A stretch of DNA of 64,000 nucleotides, taken from NCBI RefSeq assembly GCF_002954665.1, contig NZ_MSCM01000001.1:1438836-1502835 (forward strand). Direction: 5' to 3'. Source of the stretch: Polaribacter glomeratus (lineage in GTDB: Bacteria; Bacteroidota; Bacteroidia; Flavobacteriales; Flavobacteriaceae). The notes beneath the pieces are model-generated. The model was given only the letters and a program-made list of their open reading frames with translations, was not told the DNA's origin and searched no databases. Positions 24,768-33,878 of the stretch are shown piece after piece. A program made the position numbers and the translations under genes. The stretch's first letter is position 1; the number at the start of each line of letters is the position of its first letter.

Positions 24768-26342
24768 TTAAATTAAAGGTAATTTTACTGTGAATATACT
24801 TCCTTCTCCTTTTTCACTTTCAACAAAAACTGTTCCGTGATGTTTTTCTACAATTTCTTTTACATATGCTAAACCCAAACCGTGACCTTTTACATCATGT
24901 ATATTTCCTTTTTGTTCTCTATAAAACTTGTCAAAAACAAGTTTCTGAACGCTTTTGGTCATTCCAATTCCGTTGTCTTTTATCTTAAAGATAAAAAACT
25001 TATTTGTACTTTCTGTGTACACATCAATTTTAGGGCTTCTTTCCGAAGAATATTTAATTGCATTTTCCAACATATTAACAATAACATTTGTTAAATGAAA
25101 TTCATTTCCAGAAATTTCTGCAGTAATTGCCTCAAAATGTGTGTCTACAGTTCCATTTTTATCGTTAATTAACAAACTAACATGACTAATTGCGTCTTCT
25201 ATTATGTCGTGAATATCTACTATTTCCTTACTAATATCTAATTGATTTTTTTCTAATCTAGAAATACGCAATACATTTTCTACTTGAGTATGCATTCTTT
25301 TGTTTTCGTCACGAATCATTTGTACATAACGCAAAACCTTTTCATTATCATTTATAATTTTAGGATTCTTGATAGAATCTAATGCTAAATTGATAGTTGC
25401 AATTGGAGTTTTAAACTCGTGCGTCATATTATTAATGAAATCTGTTTTTATTTCTGATATTTTTTTCTGTTGAATTAATTGATATAATGAGCTAGAAAAA
25501 GCCACAATAATGATAAAAATAAAAAATATAGACAATAATAATATATTTGAAATACCTGATAAAATATGATCATTTTTGGCAGGAAAGGTTACAAATAATA
25601 AATATTCTGGTTCATCTTCTGAATCAAAAAATAATGGAAATGAATAACTATCTTTTTTGTTAATTGTATAATAACCCGATTTTAGTTTTGTAGCTAAACC
25701 GTCTATACTATACACACCATATTTAAAATCTAAATGTATATTTCTTTTTTTTAGCTCGTCTTTTATTGTTTCATTAAGCTCTCTATTACTTAATCTTTTG
25801 TGAATAGGATTTATTCTATTGTAATCTTTAAACCATTCTGAGAACTGACTTTTTTCTATATTCGTTAGTCTTTTTGTAAATGAATATCTATGTTCGTCTA
25901 CAGAAGAAAATAAATTATCTGGACCTTTAATTAATCTTGATTGAAAAAAATCTTTTTTACCCGTAACTCGTTTAAAAATAACGGAATCATTTCCTAAAAA
26001 ATCTGCTGGTATTTCAAAATTTTCTTCTAAAATTGTTGATCCAAAAGATATTTTTTGATTATTTGTAGTGTCAATCTCCTGAAAAAAAAGGCTTTTAATT
26101 TGAGCTTCATTAGCTAAAACAGCATTTTCTATAATATTTTCAAACTTTTTATCAAAAAGAGTTCTTTCTTTTTCATTTATGCGTTCAGCAACACTACCTA
26201 GCGATTTTTGAACATCATTTTTAAATTGTTCCTTCTTACTTTCTACCGCATTATTAATCCAATACAGCTGCACAGCGATAATTCCTATTAGGGAAACGCT
26301 CATCAGAAAAACAATAAGAACAAACATTTTTTTGCCCATCAT
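24768..26342 (-). CDS. Sensor histidine kinase (RprX-like)
   Basis: Membrane kinase of 524 residues. Two transmembrane helices (about 6-29 and 263-287) flank a periplasmic sensor domain of about 230 residues. A HisKA domain with phospho-accepting His308 (NNMTHEFKTPIATI) and an HATPase domain follow (N box NVIVNMLENAIKYS, G1 KDNGIGM, F box FDKFYR, G2 GHGLGLAYVKEI). It is the first gene of an operon with the OmpR-type regulator 11 bases downstream. Two adjacent ATG codons start the frame; either could be used. The signal sensed is unknown. Confidence 0.93.
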   Translation of the reverse strand: MMGKKMFVLIVFLMSVSLIGIIAVQLYWINNAVESKKEQFKNDVQKSLGSVAERINEKERTLFDKKFENIIENAVLANEAQIKSLFFQEIDTTNNQKISFGSTILEENFEIPADFLGNDSVIFKRVTGKKDFFQSRLIKGPDNLFSSVDEHRYSFTKRLTNIEKSQFSEWFKDYNRINPIHKRLSNRELNETIKDELKKRNIHLDFKYGVYSIDGLATKLKSGYYTINKKDSYSFPLFFDSEDEPEYLLFVTFPAKNDHILSGISNILLLSIFFIFIIIVAFSSSLYQLIQQKKISEIKTDFINNMTHEFKTPIATINLALDSIKNPKIINDNEKVLRYVQMIRDENKRMHTQVENVLRISRLEKNQLDISKEIVDIHDIIEDAISHVSLLINDKNGTVDTHFEAITAEISGNEFHLTNVIVNMLENAIKYSSERSPKIDVYTESTNKFFIFKIKDNGIGMTKSVQKLVFDKFYREQKGNIHDVKGHGLGLAYVKEIVEKHHGTVFVESEKGEGSIFTVKLPLI

Positions 26343-26442
26343 TCAAAAATAAGCTATTCTAAAATTGCAATTAAGATTTTTAAAGAAAATTAACTAATTT
26401 ACTGCAACTTTAAGAATGTTTTAACAGTTTCGTTGAAAATCT

Positions 26443-27039
26443 TTAAATGTATTTAAATTTTTCTGTTAAAATATTATGAATACTGTGTACTTGATTTTTT
26501 GATTCCTCAAGGTTTTCATTACGGATGATATAATTAGATTGTAATAGCTTTTTATCGTCATTCCATTGATTTTGTATTCTTTTAAACACATCCTCTTTTG
26601 CAGATGTATCTCTTAAAGTTACACGTTTAACTCTAGTATTAATATCAGCATACACACTAATAATATAGTCGCAAACTAGATTGCTTTTACTTTCAAAAAG
26701 GATTGCATTTTCATAAATAATATAGGTTTTATCGCTATTATTTTCTACAAACTCTTTAAAGTGCTTTTTTACTTCTGGATGAACAATTGCATTTAAAACC
26801 GCTAATTTTTCTTTGTTGTTAAATACAATTTCAGAAATATATTTTCTATTTAATTTTTGATCTACAAAAGAGTTTTCTCCAAATTCATGTAGCAACTTTT
26901 CTTTAATAATTTCTGATGAATTCATTAAATTTTTAGCTTCAACATCAGCAATATAAATAGCAACATTATTAAATGCTGAAAAAAAATTTGCAACTGTAGT
27001 TTTACCACTACCAATACCGCCTGTTAAACCAATAATCAT
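26443..27039 (-). CDS. coaE: Dephospho-CoA kinase
   Basis: Phosphorylates the 3'-OH of dephospho-CoA, the last step of coenzyme A synthesis. The 198-residue protein has the P-loop GLTGGIGSGKTT at the N-terminus, the adenylate-kinase-like core motif ADVEAKNLMNS, AIVHPEVKKHF and a lid region with RVTLRDTSAKEDVFKRI. Its start is 3 bases after the stop of the upstream YbbR-like gene, so the two are coupled. Confidence 0.93.
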   Translation of the reverse strand: MIIGLTGGIGSGKTTVANFFSAFNNVAIYIADVEAKNLMNSSEIIKEKLLHEFGENSFVDQKLNRKYISEIVFNNKEKLAVLNAIVHPEVKKHFKEFVENNSDKTYIIYENAILFESKSNLVCDYIISVYADINTRVKRVTLRDTSAKEDVFKRIQNQWNDDKKLLQSNYIIRNENLEESKNQVHSIHNILTEKFKYI

Positions 27040-27042
27040 CTG

Positions 27043-27981
27043 TTATTTTTGAATTAAAAAATCTATTTTTAAGGGTATAATTTTAAAGCTTTTTATAAAA
27101 TCTGGTTTAATAATTACTTTAGGTATTAAATAAGAAAGATTATTTTTTTCTGATATTTCAAAATCGCATTCTACTTTAAAAGAGGCTTCAGAAACTTTTC
27201 CAAAATTAGATAAAGCAACAATAAAAACCACTTCAACATTTTCAGAAAGTGTTGTTAAATTTACGCCTTCAGGAAGGTTTTTTGTAGTAAAAGGTATACT
27301 TAGTGTGCCTTCTGTAAACCTTTCTATGGTTCCAGAAACTGTTGCTTTTGAAACAGTAAACTTGAGATTTTTAAATGTAGCTGGCTGAATAATGGTTGTA
27401 TTTTCAGAAAAATTTTCTTTTAAATTATCTAATTTAGTTTTCTTTAAATTAAGATGTGTTATTCTTTTTATCTGTTCTTCTGGACCAGAAACAACAATAG
27501 AATCTGGTACTACTTTTATATCACCTAAAAGATCATAACCAACTTGGTATTTAATATCTAAATTAGGTTTTAAAGCTACTTTTTTAGATTTTAAGAGTCC
27601 TAAATCTAAGTAAATAGTATCTAAGAGAATTTCTTGTAATTCAATACCTGAAGGTAGTTGTTTTTGAATTTTTGTAAATTGATTTTTAACTAATAAATAA
27701 AACTTAGATTTCTTTTTTCGTTGTAAAACCGAAGATTCTAAATAGATTGTTTTATTTGTAAAATTAGCGCGTAAAAGCTTAAAACCAGTTGCTTTTACTG
27801 CAATATCTATTTGCTTAATTGGCGCTTCTTGTAGCAACTTATCTTGTTGAATATTTTTATAAACTACAGGATATGAGATAACCTCAGAGTACTCTTTAGA
27901 AAAGGTTATCATTAGCCAGATAAAAAAAGAGGCTATTAAAAAACCGATAAATGTTTTTGGTATTTTTCTTGAAGTTTTCAC
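27043..27981 (-). CDS. YbbR-like (CdaR-type) membrane-anchored protein
   Basis: Protein of 312 residues with one N-terminal membrane helix (about 9-27, FIGFLIASFFIWLMITF) and a long extracytoplasmic part made of YbbR-like beta domains (for example VKATGFKLL, LDTIYLDLG, VPDSIVVSGPEEQIKRI). In Firmicutes the YbbR protein CdaR regulates the diadenylate cyclase CdaA; no cyclase gene is adjacent here, so that link is not shown. It is coupled to coaE. From memory, a YbbR-coaE pair near yajC and nusB is usual in Flavobacteriia. Confidence 0.82.
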   Translation of the reverse strand: MKTSRKIPKTFIGFLIASFFIWLMITFSKEYSEVISYPVVYKNIQQDKLLQEAPIKQIDIAVKATGFKLLRANFTNKTIYLESSVLQRKKKSKFYLLVKNQFTKIQKQLPSGIELQEILLDTIYLDLGLLKSKKVALKPNLDIKYQVGYDLLGDIKVVPDSIVVSGPEEQIKRITHLNLKKTKLDNLKENFSENTTIIQPATFKNLKFTVSKATVSGTIERFTEGTLSIPFTTKNLPEGVNLTTLSENVEVVFIVALSNFGKVSEASFKVECDFEISEKNNLSYLIPKVIIKPDFIKSFKIIPLKIDFLIQK

Positions 27982-28025
27982 TCTAATTCTAATTTTTAAT
28001 GCAATCTAGTAAAAAGATATAAAAC

Positions 28026-28064
28026 AAAAAAGTGAGCTTTCAATAAATAGAAAAAGCTCACTTT
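28026..28064 (-). terminator. Terminator of the nusB-DUF1573-yajC run
   Basis: AAAGTGAGCTTT (28029-28040) and AAAGCTCACTTT (28053-28064) form a 12-bp stem; on the minus strand a short T-run follows. It lies 22 bases after the yajC stop. Confidence 0.85.
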
Positions 28065-28086
28065 AATTAAGTTTAAGAATAAAGTA

Positions 28087-28404
28087 TTATTTAACAGCTG
28101 GTGTTAAATATTTTTTACTTAATTCCATAGAAATTGCAGAACGTTCAAAAACAATTTTTCCTGCTGCAGTTTCTATAGTTACTGTATTTTCTGTAGAATT
28201 AATTTCTGCTATTTTACCATGTATACCGCTAGAGGTAACTACTTTTGATCCTTTTTTAATTTCTGCCTGAAAAGATTTTTCTTTCTTTTGGCGATTCATT
28301 TGTGGTCTTATCATAAAAAAATATAAAACCCCAATCATTGCTACAAATGGTAACATTGATGCTAAATTTTCCATACCTAATTGTAATCCTATTGTTATAA
28401 ACAT
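28087..28404 (-). CDS. yajC: Preprotein translocase accessory subunit YajC
   Basis: Small inner-membrane protein (105 residues) associated with SecDF and the Sec channel. It has a single membrane helix (about 14-33) followed by the signature FFMIRPQMNRQKKEKSFQ and a cytoplasmic SH3-like part (KKGSKVVTSSGIHGKI). It starts 1 base after the stop of the DUF1573 lipoprotein gene. Confidence 0.93.
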   Translation of the reverse strand: MFITIGLQLGMENLASMLPFVAMIGVLYFFMIRPQMNRQKKEKSFQAEIKKGSKVVTSSGIHGKIAEINSTENTVTIETAAGKIVFERSAISMELSKKYLTPAVK

Positions 28405-28405
28405 A

Positions 28406-28873
28406 TTATTGAATTGCTTTTGGTGTAACCATTCCTTTAATCGTTAAAATCTCTCTACCAGATTCTGTATTTGTAGTTAAAGTAACAGATTTTTGTTGTC
28501 TGTTTGGTTTACCGTTTGTATTAAATTTAACTTCTATATCGCCAGTTTCTCCTGGCTTAATTGGTGCTTTTGGCCAAACAGGAATTGTACAACCACAAGT
28601 TGCCTGTGCATTTGTAATTATTAAATCTGTTTTACCAGAATTTGTAACTTTAAAAACTGTTTCTACAATATCACCTTCATTTACAGTACCAAAATCATAT
28701 TCTGATTTATCAAAAGAGATAGATGCTGTACCTTTTTTAATTTCTAAATCTCTAGATGTTGCATCATCTATATTTTCTTTATTGATTTTTGTAGTTGCAT
28801 CACCTCCGTTTTTACAAGACGTAAAAAAACTTGCTGCTAAAATAAAAGCAAATAAAATTGTTATTTTTCTCAT
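28406..28873 (-). CDS. DUF1573 lipoprotein
   Basis: Lipoprotein of 155 residues: signal peptide with lipobox SFFTSC (lipidated Cys20), a short Asn/Asp-rich linker and one Ig-like DUF1573 domain (about 55-152) with EYDFGTVNEGD, VTNSGKTDLIITN and ATCGCTIPVWPKAPI. DUF1573 proteins are abundant in Bacteroidetes and sit in the periplasm or outer membrane; the precise role is unknown. It lies between nusB and yajC in a tight operon. Confidence 0.9.
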   Translation of the reverse strand: MRKITILFAFILAASFFTSCKNGGDATTKINKENIDDATSRDLEIKKGTASISFDKSEYDFGTVNEGDIVETVFKVTNSGKTDLIITNAQATCGCTIPVWPKAPIKPGETGDIEVKFNTNGKPNRQQKSVTLTTNTESGREILTIKGMVTPKAIQ

Positions 28874-28924
28874 GATATTTAAAATTTTTGTAAAAATACT
28901 AAATTAATTGTCTAAAACAATAGT

Positions 28925-29863
28925 TTAAAGCAGGCCTCTTCCTATTTTAACTATTCTTTTATTAGTTATAAATTCTTTTGAAATTTTATCTAAAACTCCA
29001 TTTATAAAGTAACTACTCTTTTCAGTAGAGTAATCTTTAGAAATCTCTATATACTCGTTAATCGTTACTCTTGTTGGTATAGAAGGGAAGTTGATAAACT
29101 CTGTAATAGCCATTTTTATCAAAATCATATCTACATCTGCAATTCTATCCGTTTCCCAATTTGGTGTTTTTTCTGCAATATCTGCCTCGTAAGTTTTTTG
29201 CTTTAAAACTGTTTTCTTAAATAATGCGGATACAAAATCTTCATCATCTTTGTCTTTATACAAACTACCCACTACAAAAATCCCAACTTCTTTAAACTTA
29301 CTCAAAGATTTTACAACCCAAGTGTTAACAAAAGGAATATCATCTACCCAAGAAATCATTTTGTCTTCGTAATACTCTGCTAATTTTTCATTAGGAGCAA
29401 TAATTTCTTTAAAGAAATCAACTACAAAATCCTTGTCTATTTTAAAAGAATTTTCTGCTGTATTGATGTATTTTTGGTAAACATCACTCTTTAGCAGTTC
29501 ATCTAAAATAATTTTCACGTACTCCGTATCTAATTCCCAGTTTTTAAGATTATTCATCTCAATATAGCTCTCCACACTTATGCTTTCTGCAATTGCGTTA
29601 ATTACTTTATTGTCTAAAAATTTGGTGTTCGGATTTAATTCTTCTTTTGTAACAAGAATTTTCTTTTTTGAAAGCGCAATTCTTTTTGCCGCTAGTTTTT
29701 GAACTTCAACCAAAAGCTGAATGTTTAAAACGTACAAATCGAACATTTTTAAAATACTATGTTTTAAAAATTTGTCTTCTCTAATAATGTCGTCATTACT
29801 AGATTGCTGCATTGCGTATACAGATTGCATTACTTTAACTCTAATATGTCTTCTATTAATCAT
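28925..29863 (-). CDS. nusB: Transcription antitermination factor NusB (long Bacteroidetes form)
   Basis: At 312 residues it is about twice the length of E. coli NusB: N-terminal RRHIRVKVMQSVYAMQQS, a long helical insertion, and the canonical NusB fold in the C-terminal half (DVDMILIKMAITEFINFPSIP, quoted in parts as DVDMILIKMAITEF and TRVTINEYIEISKDYSTEKS). NusB binds boxA RNA with NusE to prevent premature termination at rRNA operons. It begins the nusB-DUF1573-yajC run. Confidence 0.92.
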   Translation of the reverse strand: MINRRHIRVKVMQSVYAMQQSSNDDIIREDKFLKHSILKMFDLYVLNIQLLVEVQKLAAKRIALSKKKILVTKEELNPNTKFLDNKVINAIAESISVESYIEMNNLKNWELDTEYVKIILDELLKSDVYQKYINTAENSFKIDKDFVVDFFKEIIAPNEKLAEYYEDKMISWVDDIPFVNTWVVKSLSKFKEVGIFVVGSLYKDKDDEDFVSALFKKTVLKQKTYEADIAEKTPNWETDRIADVDMILIKMAITEFINFPSIPTRVTINEYIEISKDYSTEKSSYFINGVLDKISKEFITNKRIVKIGRGLL

Positions 29864-29901
29864 TGTAAAGAACTTAAATAATTTGCGTTTTTATTGCGGT
29901 G

Positions 29902-29909
29902 CAAAAGTA
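29902..29909 (-). promoter_or_regulatory. -7 box of nusB
   Basis: On the minus strand the sequence reads TACTTTTG, a match to TAnnTTTG, about 38 bases before the nusB start codon. No convincing TTG -33 element was found. Confidence 0.5.
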
Positions 29910-30011
29910 CTATTATTTTAGTTTGTGGCTGCGTCTTTTTAATACTTTTTTAAGAAAAAGATTCGCTTTGAATCTCGTATATTCGTAGATTATTTTTTAA
30001 TCCAATTTTCT

Positions 30012-31766
30012 TTGAAAGCATTACAATATTTAAACAAATATTTTTATAAATACAAATGGCGATTTTTAATAGGAATTTTAATCACAGTTCTATCCAAAAT
30101 TATCGCTTTAAAGGTTCCTAAACTTGTTGGTGATTCTTTAAATATTGTTGAAGATTATTTAAAAGGTATTACTACAAACATAGACGACGTAAAACACCAA
30201 CTCTTTATAAACATTCTCCTTATTATTGGTGTTGCACTATTTAGTGGTTTTTTAACTTTTTTAATGAGACAAACCATTATTGTAACTTCTCGTTTAATTG
30301 AGTTCGATTTAAAAAACGAAATCTATCAGCAATACCAAAAACTATCGCTTAATTTTTACAAAAAAAATAGAACGGGCGATTTAATGAATAGAATTAGCGA
30401 AGACGTTACAAAAGTTAGAATGTATGTTGGCCCAACTGTAATGTACACAACCAACATGGTTGTACTTTTTGTAGTCTGCTTTGCAGAAATGGTTAAAATA
30501 GATTTAAAACTTACTTTATATACCTTATTACCTTTTCCTTTGCTCTCTGTTTCTGTGTTTTTTTTAAGTAAAATTATACATCATAGAAGTACAATTGTTC
30601 AACAAAATCTATCAAAATTAACAACCTTTACACAAGAACTTTTTTCGGGTATTGATGTTGTAAAATCTTACGGAATAGAACCTTCTATGACCAAAGATTT
30701 TGATGAAATTTCTGACGATAATAAAGACAAAAACATCCATTTAGAAAAAGCAAATGCACTCTTTTATCCTTCAATAATCTTGTTAATCGGAATTAGTAAT
30801 TTAATTGTTGTCTATGTTGGAGGTTTGCAATACATAAATGGAGAGATTAAATCAGGAACCATTCTTCAGTTTTTACTATATGTAAATTATCTTACATGGC
30901 CAGTGGCAATCGTTGGTTGGGTAACCTCTATGATTCAACAAGCTGATGCGTCTCAAGCAAGAATAAATGAATTTTTAGATCAGGTTCCAGAAATTACAAA
31001 CGCCAATAAATCATCCACAGAAATTTTTGGTAAAGTAACTTTTAAAGACGTCACTTTTACCTATGATGATACAAATATTACGGCATTAAAAAATATCAAC
31101 TTTACAGTAAATTCTGGTGAAACAATAGCCATTTTAGGTAAAACAGGTTCTGGTAAATCTACTATTATTGAATTGCTTGCAAGATTATACGACACTCAAG
31201 ATGGGGTTATTTTACTGGATGATAAACCTATTAAAGAGGCTAATTTAAATGACGTAAGAAATCAAATTGGTTTTGTACCACAAGATCCTTTTTTGTTTTC
31301 TGACACAATTGAGAATAATATAAAATTCGGAAAAGAAGATGCAACAGAACAAGAAATTATAGAAGCCGCTAAAAATGCAGTAGTGCATGATAATATTATT
31401 GATTTTACCAACGGATATAAAACCATTTTGGGCGAACGTGGCGTAACTTTATCTGGTGGTCAAAAGCAACGTGTATCTATTGCAAGAGCGATTATTAAAA
31501 ATCCTAAAATTTTAATTTTTGATGACTGTTTATCAGCAGTTGACACCGAAACTGAAGAAAAAATACTATCAAATCTAGAAAAAGTTTCTAAAAATAAAAC
31601 CACCTTTATTATTAGTCATAGAGTTTCATCAGCAAAAAATGCCGATAAGATTATTGTGTTAGATGCAGGTAAAATAATACAACAAGGAACTCACAATCAA
31701 TTAATAACAGCAGCAGGTTACTATAAAGATTTGTACGATCAGCAACTTTTAGAAAAAGAAAATTAA
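30012..31766 (+). CDS. ABC exporter, fused permease and ATPase (MsbA-like half transporter)
   Basis: Half-size ABC exporter of 584 residues that works as a homodimer. Six membrane helices lie within about 15-310, followed by a nucleotide-binding domain with Walker A GKTGSGKST, the Q loop FVPQDPFLFSD, signature LSGGQKQR, Walker B ILIFDDCLSAVDTE and the H-loop histidine in IISHRVSSA. The substrate (lipid, drug or peptide) cannot be read from sequence. The gene starts with TTG: the family N-terminus (KALQYLNKYFYKYKWRF) begins there and there is no better ATG. It is divergent from nusB. Confidence 0.9.
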   Translation: MKALQYLNKYFYKYKWRFLIGILITVLSKIIALKVPKLVGDSLNIVEDYLKGITTNIDDVKHQLFINILLIIGVALFSGFLTFLMRQTIIVTSRLIEFDLKNEIYQQYQKLSLNFYKKNRTGDLMNRISEDVTKVRMYVGPTVMYTTNMVVLFVVCFAEMVKIDLKLTLYTLLPFPLLSVSVFFLSKIIHHRSTIVQQNLSKLTTFTQELFSGIDVVKSYGIEPSMTKDFDEISDDNKDKNIHLEKANALFYPSIILLIGISNLIVVYVGGLQYINGEIKSGTILQFLLYVNYLTWPVAIVGWVTSMIQQADASQARINEFLDQVPEITNANKSSTEIFGKVTFKDVTFTYDDTNITALKNINFTVNSGETIAILGKTGSGKSTIIELLARLYDTQDGVILLDDKPIKEANLNDVRNQIGFVPQDPFLFSDTIENNIKFGKEDATEQEIIEAAKNAVVHDNIIDFTNGYKTILGERGVTLSGGQKQRVSIARAIIKNPKILIFDDCLSAVDTETEEKILSNLEKVSKNKTTFIISHRVSSAKNADKIIVLDAGKIIQQGTHNQLITAAGYYKDLYDQQLLEKEN

Positions 31767-31775
31767 TCTTTAACA

Positions 31776-31804
31776 TTGCTACGTAAAATATTTTATTAGA
31801 TTTG
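31776..31804 (+). promoter_or_regulatory. Promoter of the DUF3276 gene
   Basis: TTG at 31776-31778 and TAGATTTG at 31797-31804, 18 bases apart, match the Bacteroidetes -33/-7 pair. The start codon is 42 bases downstream. Confidence 0.65.
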
Positions 31805-31846
31805 TAAGCATAACAAATAATTTATAACAACTATTTAAAAGAATAT

Positions 31847-32209
31847 ATGGCAGAGAGAGTTGAACAGGAAGAAATTTTTTCACAGGTATTAAGAGCAGGA
31901 AGAAGAACCTATTTTTTTGACGTTAGAGCAACAAAAGCAGATGACTATTATTTAACTGTTACAGAAAGTAAAAAATTTACACATGATGATGGTACTTTTC
32001 ATTATCAGAAACATAAAATATACTTATACAAAGAAGATTTTACCGATTTTCATGAAATGTTAGGGAAAGCTACAGATTACATTCTTAATGAAAAAGGGAA
32101 TGAAGTTATTAGCGAACGCCATCAAAAAGATTTTAAGAAAGAAGAAAATGAAACAGAAGAGACAAAATCTACAGATAGTTTTACAGATGTTTCTTTTGAC
32201 GATATTTAA
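31847..32209 (+). CDS. DUF3276 (PUR-alpha-like) nucleic-acid-binding protein
   Basis: Small protein of 120 residues with the conserved core ILRAGRRTYFFDVRATK (given here in part as AGRRTYFFDVRATK), YYLTVTESKK and HKIYLYKEDF. DUF3276 is a Bacteroidetes/Spirochaete family with a PUR fold that binds single-stranded DNA or RNA. The last 25 residues are acidic and low in complexity (KKEENETEETKSTD). It has its own promoter and a strong terminator, so it is monocistronic. Its physiological target is unknown. Confidence 0.9.
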   Translation: MAERVEQEEIFSQVLRAGRRTYFFDVRATKADDYYLTVTESKKFTHDDGTFHYQKHKIYLYKEDFTDFHEMLGKATDYILNEKGNEVISERHQKDFKKEENETEETKSTDSFTDVSFDDI

Positions 32210-32295
32210 AATTTAAGAAACTTTTAAAATTGATTTTGTTCTAAAAAACAAAGCCAACCAAACAATTTTAAATTCAAGTTTAATTTAAATCTAAA

Positions 32296-32330
32296 AAATC
32301 GCAAACTTTATTGTTTGCGATTTTTTTTTT
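32296..32330 (+). terminator. Terminator between the DUF3276 gene and the convergent menF-like gene
   Basis: AAATCGCAAAC and GTTTGCGATTT form an 11-bp perfect stem with a T-run on the plus strand; the A-run on the other side lets it work in both directions. Confidence 0.88.
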
Positions 32331-33387
32331 ACAAAACACGTTTCATAACATTACTTTTAGAAACGGTTTCCTCCCACTCTTTTGCTGCATTGCTATCTTT
32401 TGTAATTCCGCCGCCAATAAATATAGAAGCGTTGTTTTTATTGATGTTCATACATCTTAAATTCACAAACAACGAAGAACTTTGAGTTTTAAACTTTAAA
32501 CTTTTGATGTTTATTTCGCCTAAAAAACCCGTGTAAAAACTTCTTTTATAATATTCGTTTTCTAAAATAAACTTTTTCGCCTTTTCTCTTGGCATACCAC
32601 AAACAGCCGGAGTTGGGTGCAATGCGCTTACCAAGGTTTTTAAGGTTGATTTTTGATTTAAAACACCCGTAACTTTCGTTTTTAAATGCAACAAGCTACC
32701 TGCTCTTGCCGTTTCTGTTTTATCAATTTTTAATTGTGATGAAATACCAGATAATTGATTTTCTATAAAGTCGGTAACTAACTGCTGTTCATTTAACTCC
32801 TTGCTTTTCCAAACAACATCAACTGTATCTTTATACAATTGCGTTCCTGCTAAAGACATAGTTGTAAAAACTGAATTTTCAATTTCTAATAGCGTTTCGG
32901 GCGTTGCACCAAGCCATAGACCAACTTTTGGATGAAACCAAACATACACAAAAGCATTAGTGTAATTCTGTAATAATTTCTGATAAACCGCCAACAAACT
33001 AAAATCTGTAATTTCTAGTTGTTCCGTTCTAGAAACAACCACTTTCTTTAAATCGTTTTTTTTAATTTCCTTAATTGTTTTATCTACCAGTTTTATATGA
33101 TTTTCTTTAGCGGCTTCATCAGCAAAAAAAGTTTTTTCTTGGTCAATAAAAGCATCCAAAAAAAGTTTTTCTGTTATAAATTCAGAATTTTCTAGAGGAA
33201 ATAAAATTGCTTTTTGTTCACTATCAAAAGGTGCAAATACAAAACCAGATTCAGAAAAATCATTAGTAAACAGTAGCGTATCGTTTTTCATAAACAAACC
33301 AGAAACATACTCTGAATTTGGTTTTCTATACACAACAAAAGGTCTGTCTTCTTGGTAAAAAGTAGTAATTTTTTTAAAAATTTTCAA
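32329..33387 (-). CDS. menF: Isochorismate synthase (chorismate-binding enzyme)
   Basis: Chorismate-utilising enzyme of 352 residues that converts chorismate to isochorismate, the entry step of menaquinone synthesis. Motifs: KKVVVSRTEQLEI, WLGATPETLLEIE, SLAGTQLYKD, the HPTPAVCGMPREKAKKFI segment and RSFYTGFLGEI, with a C-terminal IFIGGGITKDSNAAKEWEET. These place it in the MenF/EntC branch; the absence of siderophore genes and the neighbouring thioesterase favour menaquinone. The start lies 1 base after the stop of that thioesterase gene. Confidence 0.9.
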   Translation of the reverse strand: MKIFKKITTFYQEDRPFVVYRKPNSEYVSGLFMKNDTLLFTNDFSESGFVFAPFDSEQKAILFPLENSEFITEKLFLDAFIDQEKTFFADEAAKENHIKLVDKTIKEIKKNDLKKVVVSRTEQLEITDFSLLAVYQKLLQNYTNAFVYVWFHPKVGLWLGATPETLLEIENSVFTTMSLAGTQLYKDTVDVVWKSKELNEQQLVTDFIENQLSGISSQLKIDKTETARAGSLLHLKTKVTGVLNQKSTLKTLVSALHPTPAVCGMPREKAKKFILENEYYKRSFYTGFLGEINIKSLKFKTQSSSLFVNLRCMNINKNNASIFIGGGITKDSNAAKEWEETVSKSNVMKRVL

Positions 33388-33388
33388 G

Positions 33389-33805
33389 CTATTTTTTGTC
33401 TAAAATAATATTGGTAAGTTTACAAATAGAAATTAAATTATCTTCTTCATCAACAATTCTAATTTCCCATAAATGCGTTGTTTTGCCTTGATGAATTGGT
33501 TTTGCAATACCATAAACAACACCTTCTTTTTTGCTTTTTAAATGGTTAATACTTAACTCAATTCCTTTAACAATCTTGGTTTTTGTATCCACAAAAAGCG
33601 CAGATGCACAGCTACCAACGGTTTCAGCTAAAGCTGCAGTTGCACCACCATGTAAAATCCCATACGGTTGATGCACCTTAGAATTTACAGGCATTTTTGC
33701 TGTAACATAATCAATACCAACATCTACAAACTCAATTTGTAGCGTTTCCATTAATGTGTTTTTATTAAGATTGTTTAAAATTTCTAGCGTTTTTATTTTA
33801 TCCAT
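33389..33805 (-). CDS. Hotdog-fold acyl-CoA thioesterase (PaaI/MenI-like)
   Basis: Thioesterase of 138 residues with the hotdog signature VHQPYGILHGGATAALAETVGS, including the catalytic-type Glu, and GIELSINHLKSKKEG. The internal ATG at 33805 is preferred: a longer reading frame begins at 33970, but the extra 55 residues are basic and hydrophobic, unlike the family, and would overlap the divergent gene. Coupling to the isochorismate synthase suggests 1,4-dihydroxy-2-naphthoyl-CoA hydrolase activity in menaquinone synthesis. This is an inference from the neighbour, since phenylacetyl-CoA-type thioesterases look alike. Confidence 0.85.
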   Translation of the reverse strand: MDKIKTLEILNNLNKNTLMETLQIEFVDVGIDYVTAKMPVNSKVHQPYGILHGGATAALAETVGSCASALFVDTKTKIVKGIELSINHLKSKKEGVVYGIAKPIHQGKTTHLWEIRIVDEEDNLISICKLTNIILDKK

Positions 33806-33847
33806 TAACAACAAGTTTAAAAGGTTAAAAATACGCATTATTTTTTG

Positions 33848-33855
33848 TATTTTTG
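33848..33855 (+). promoter_or_regulatory. -7 box of the TnpR-like passenger protein gene
   Basis: TATTTTTG matches TAnnTTTG and lies 23 bases before the ATG at 33879. Confidence 0.6.
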
Positions 33856-33878
33856 CGCCAATATTTTGATTGAATTTT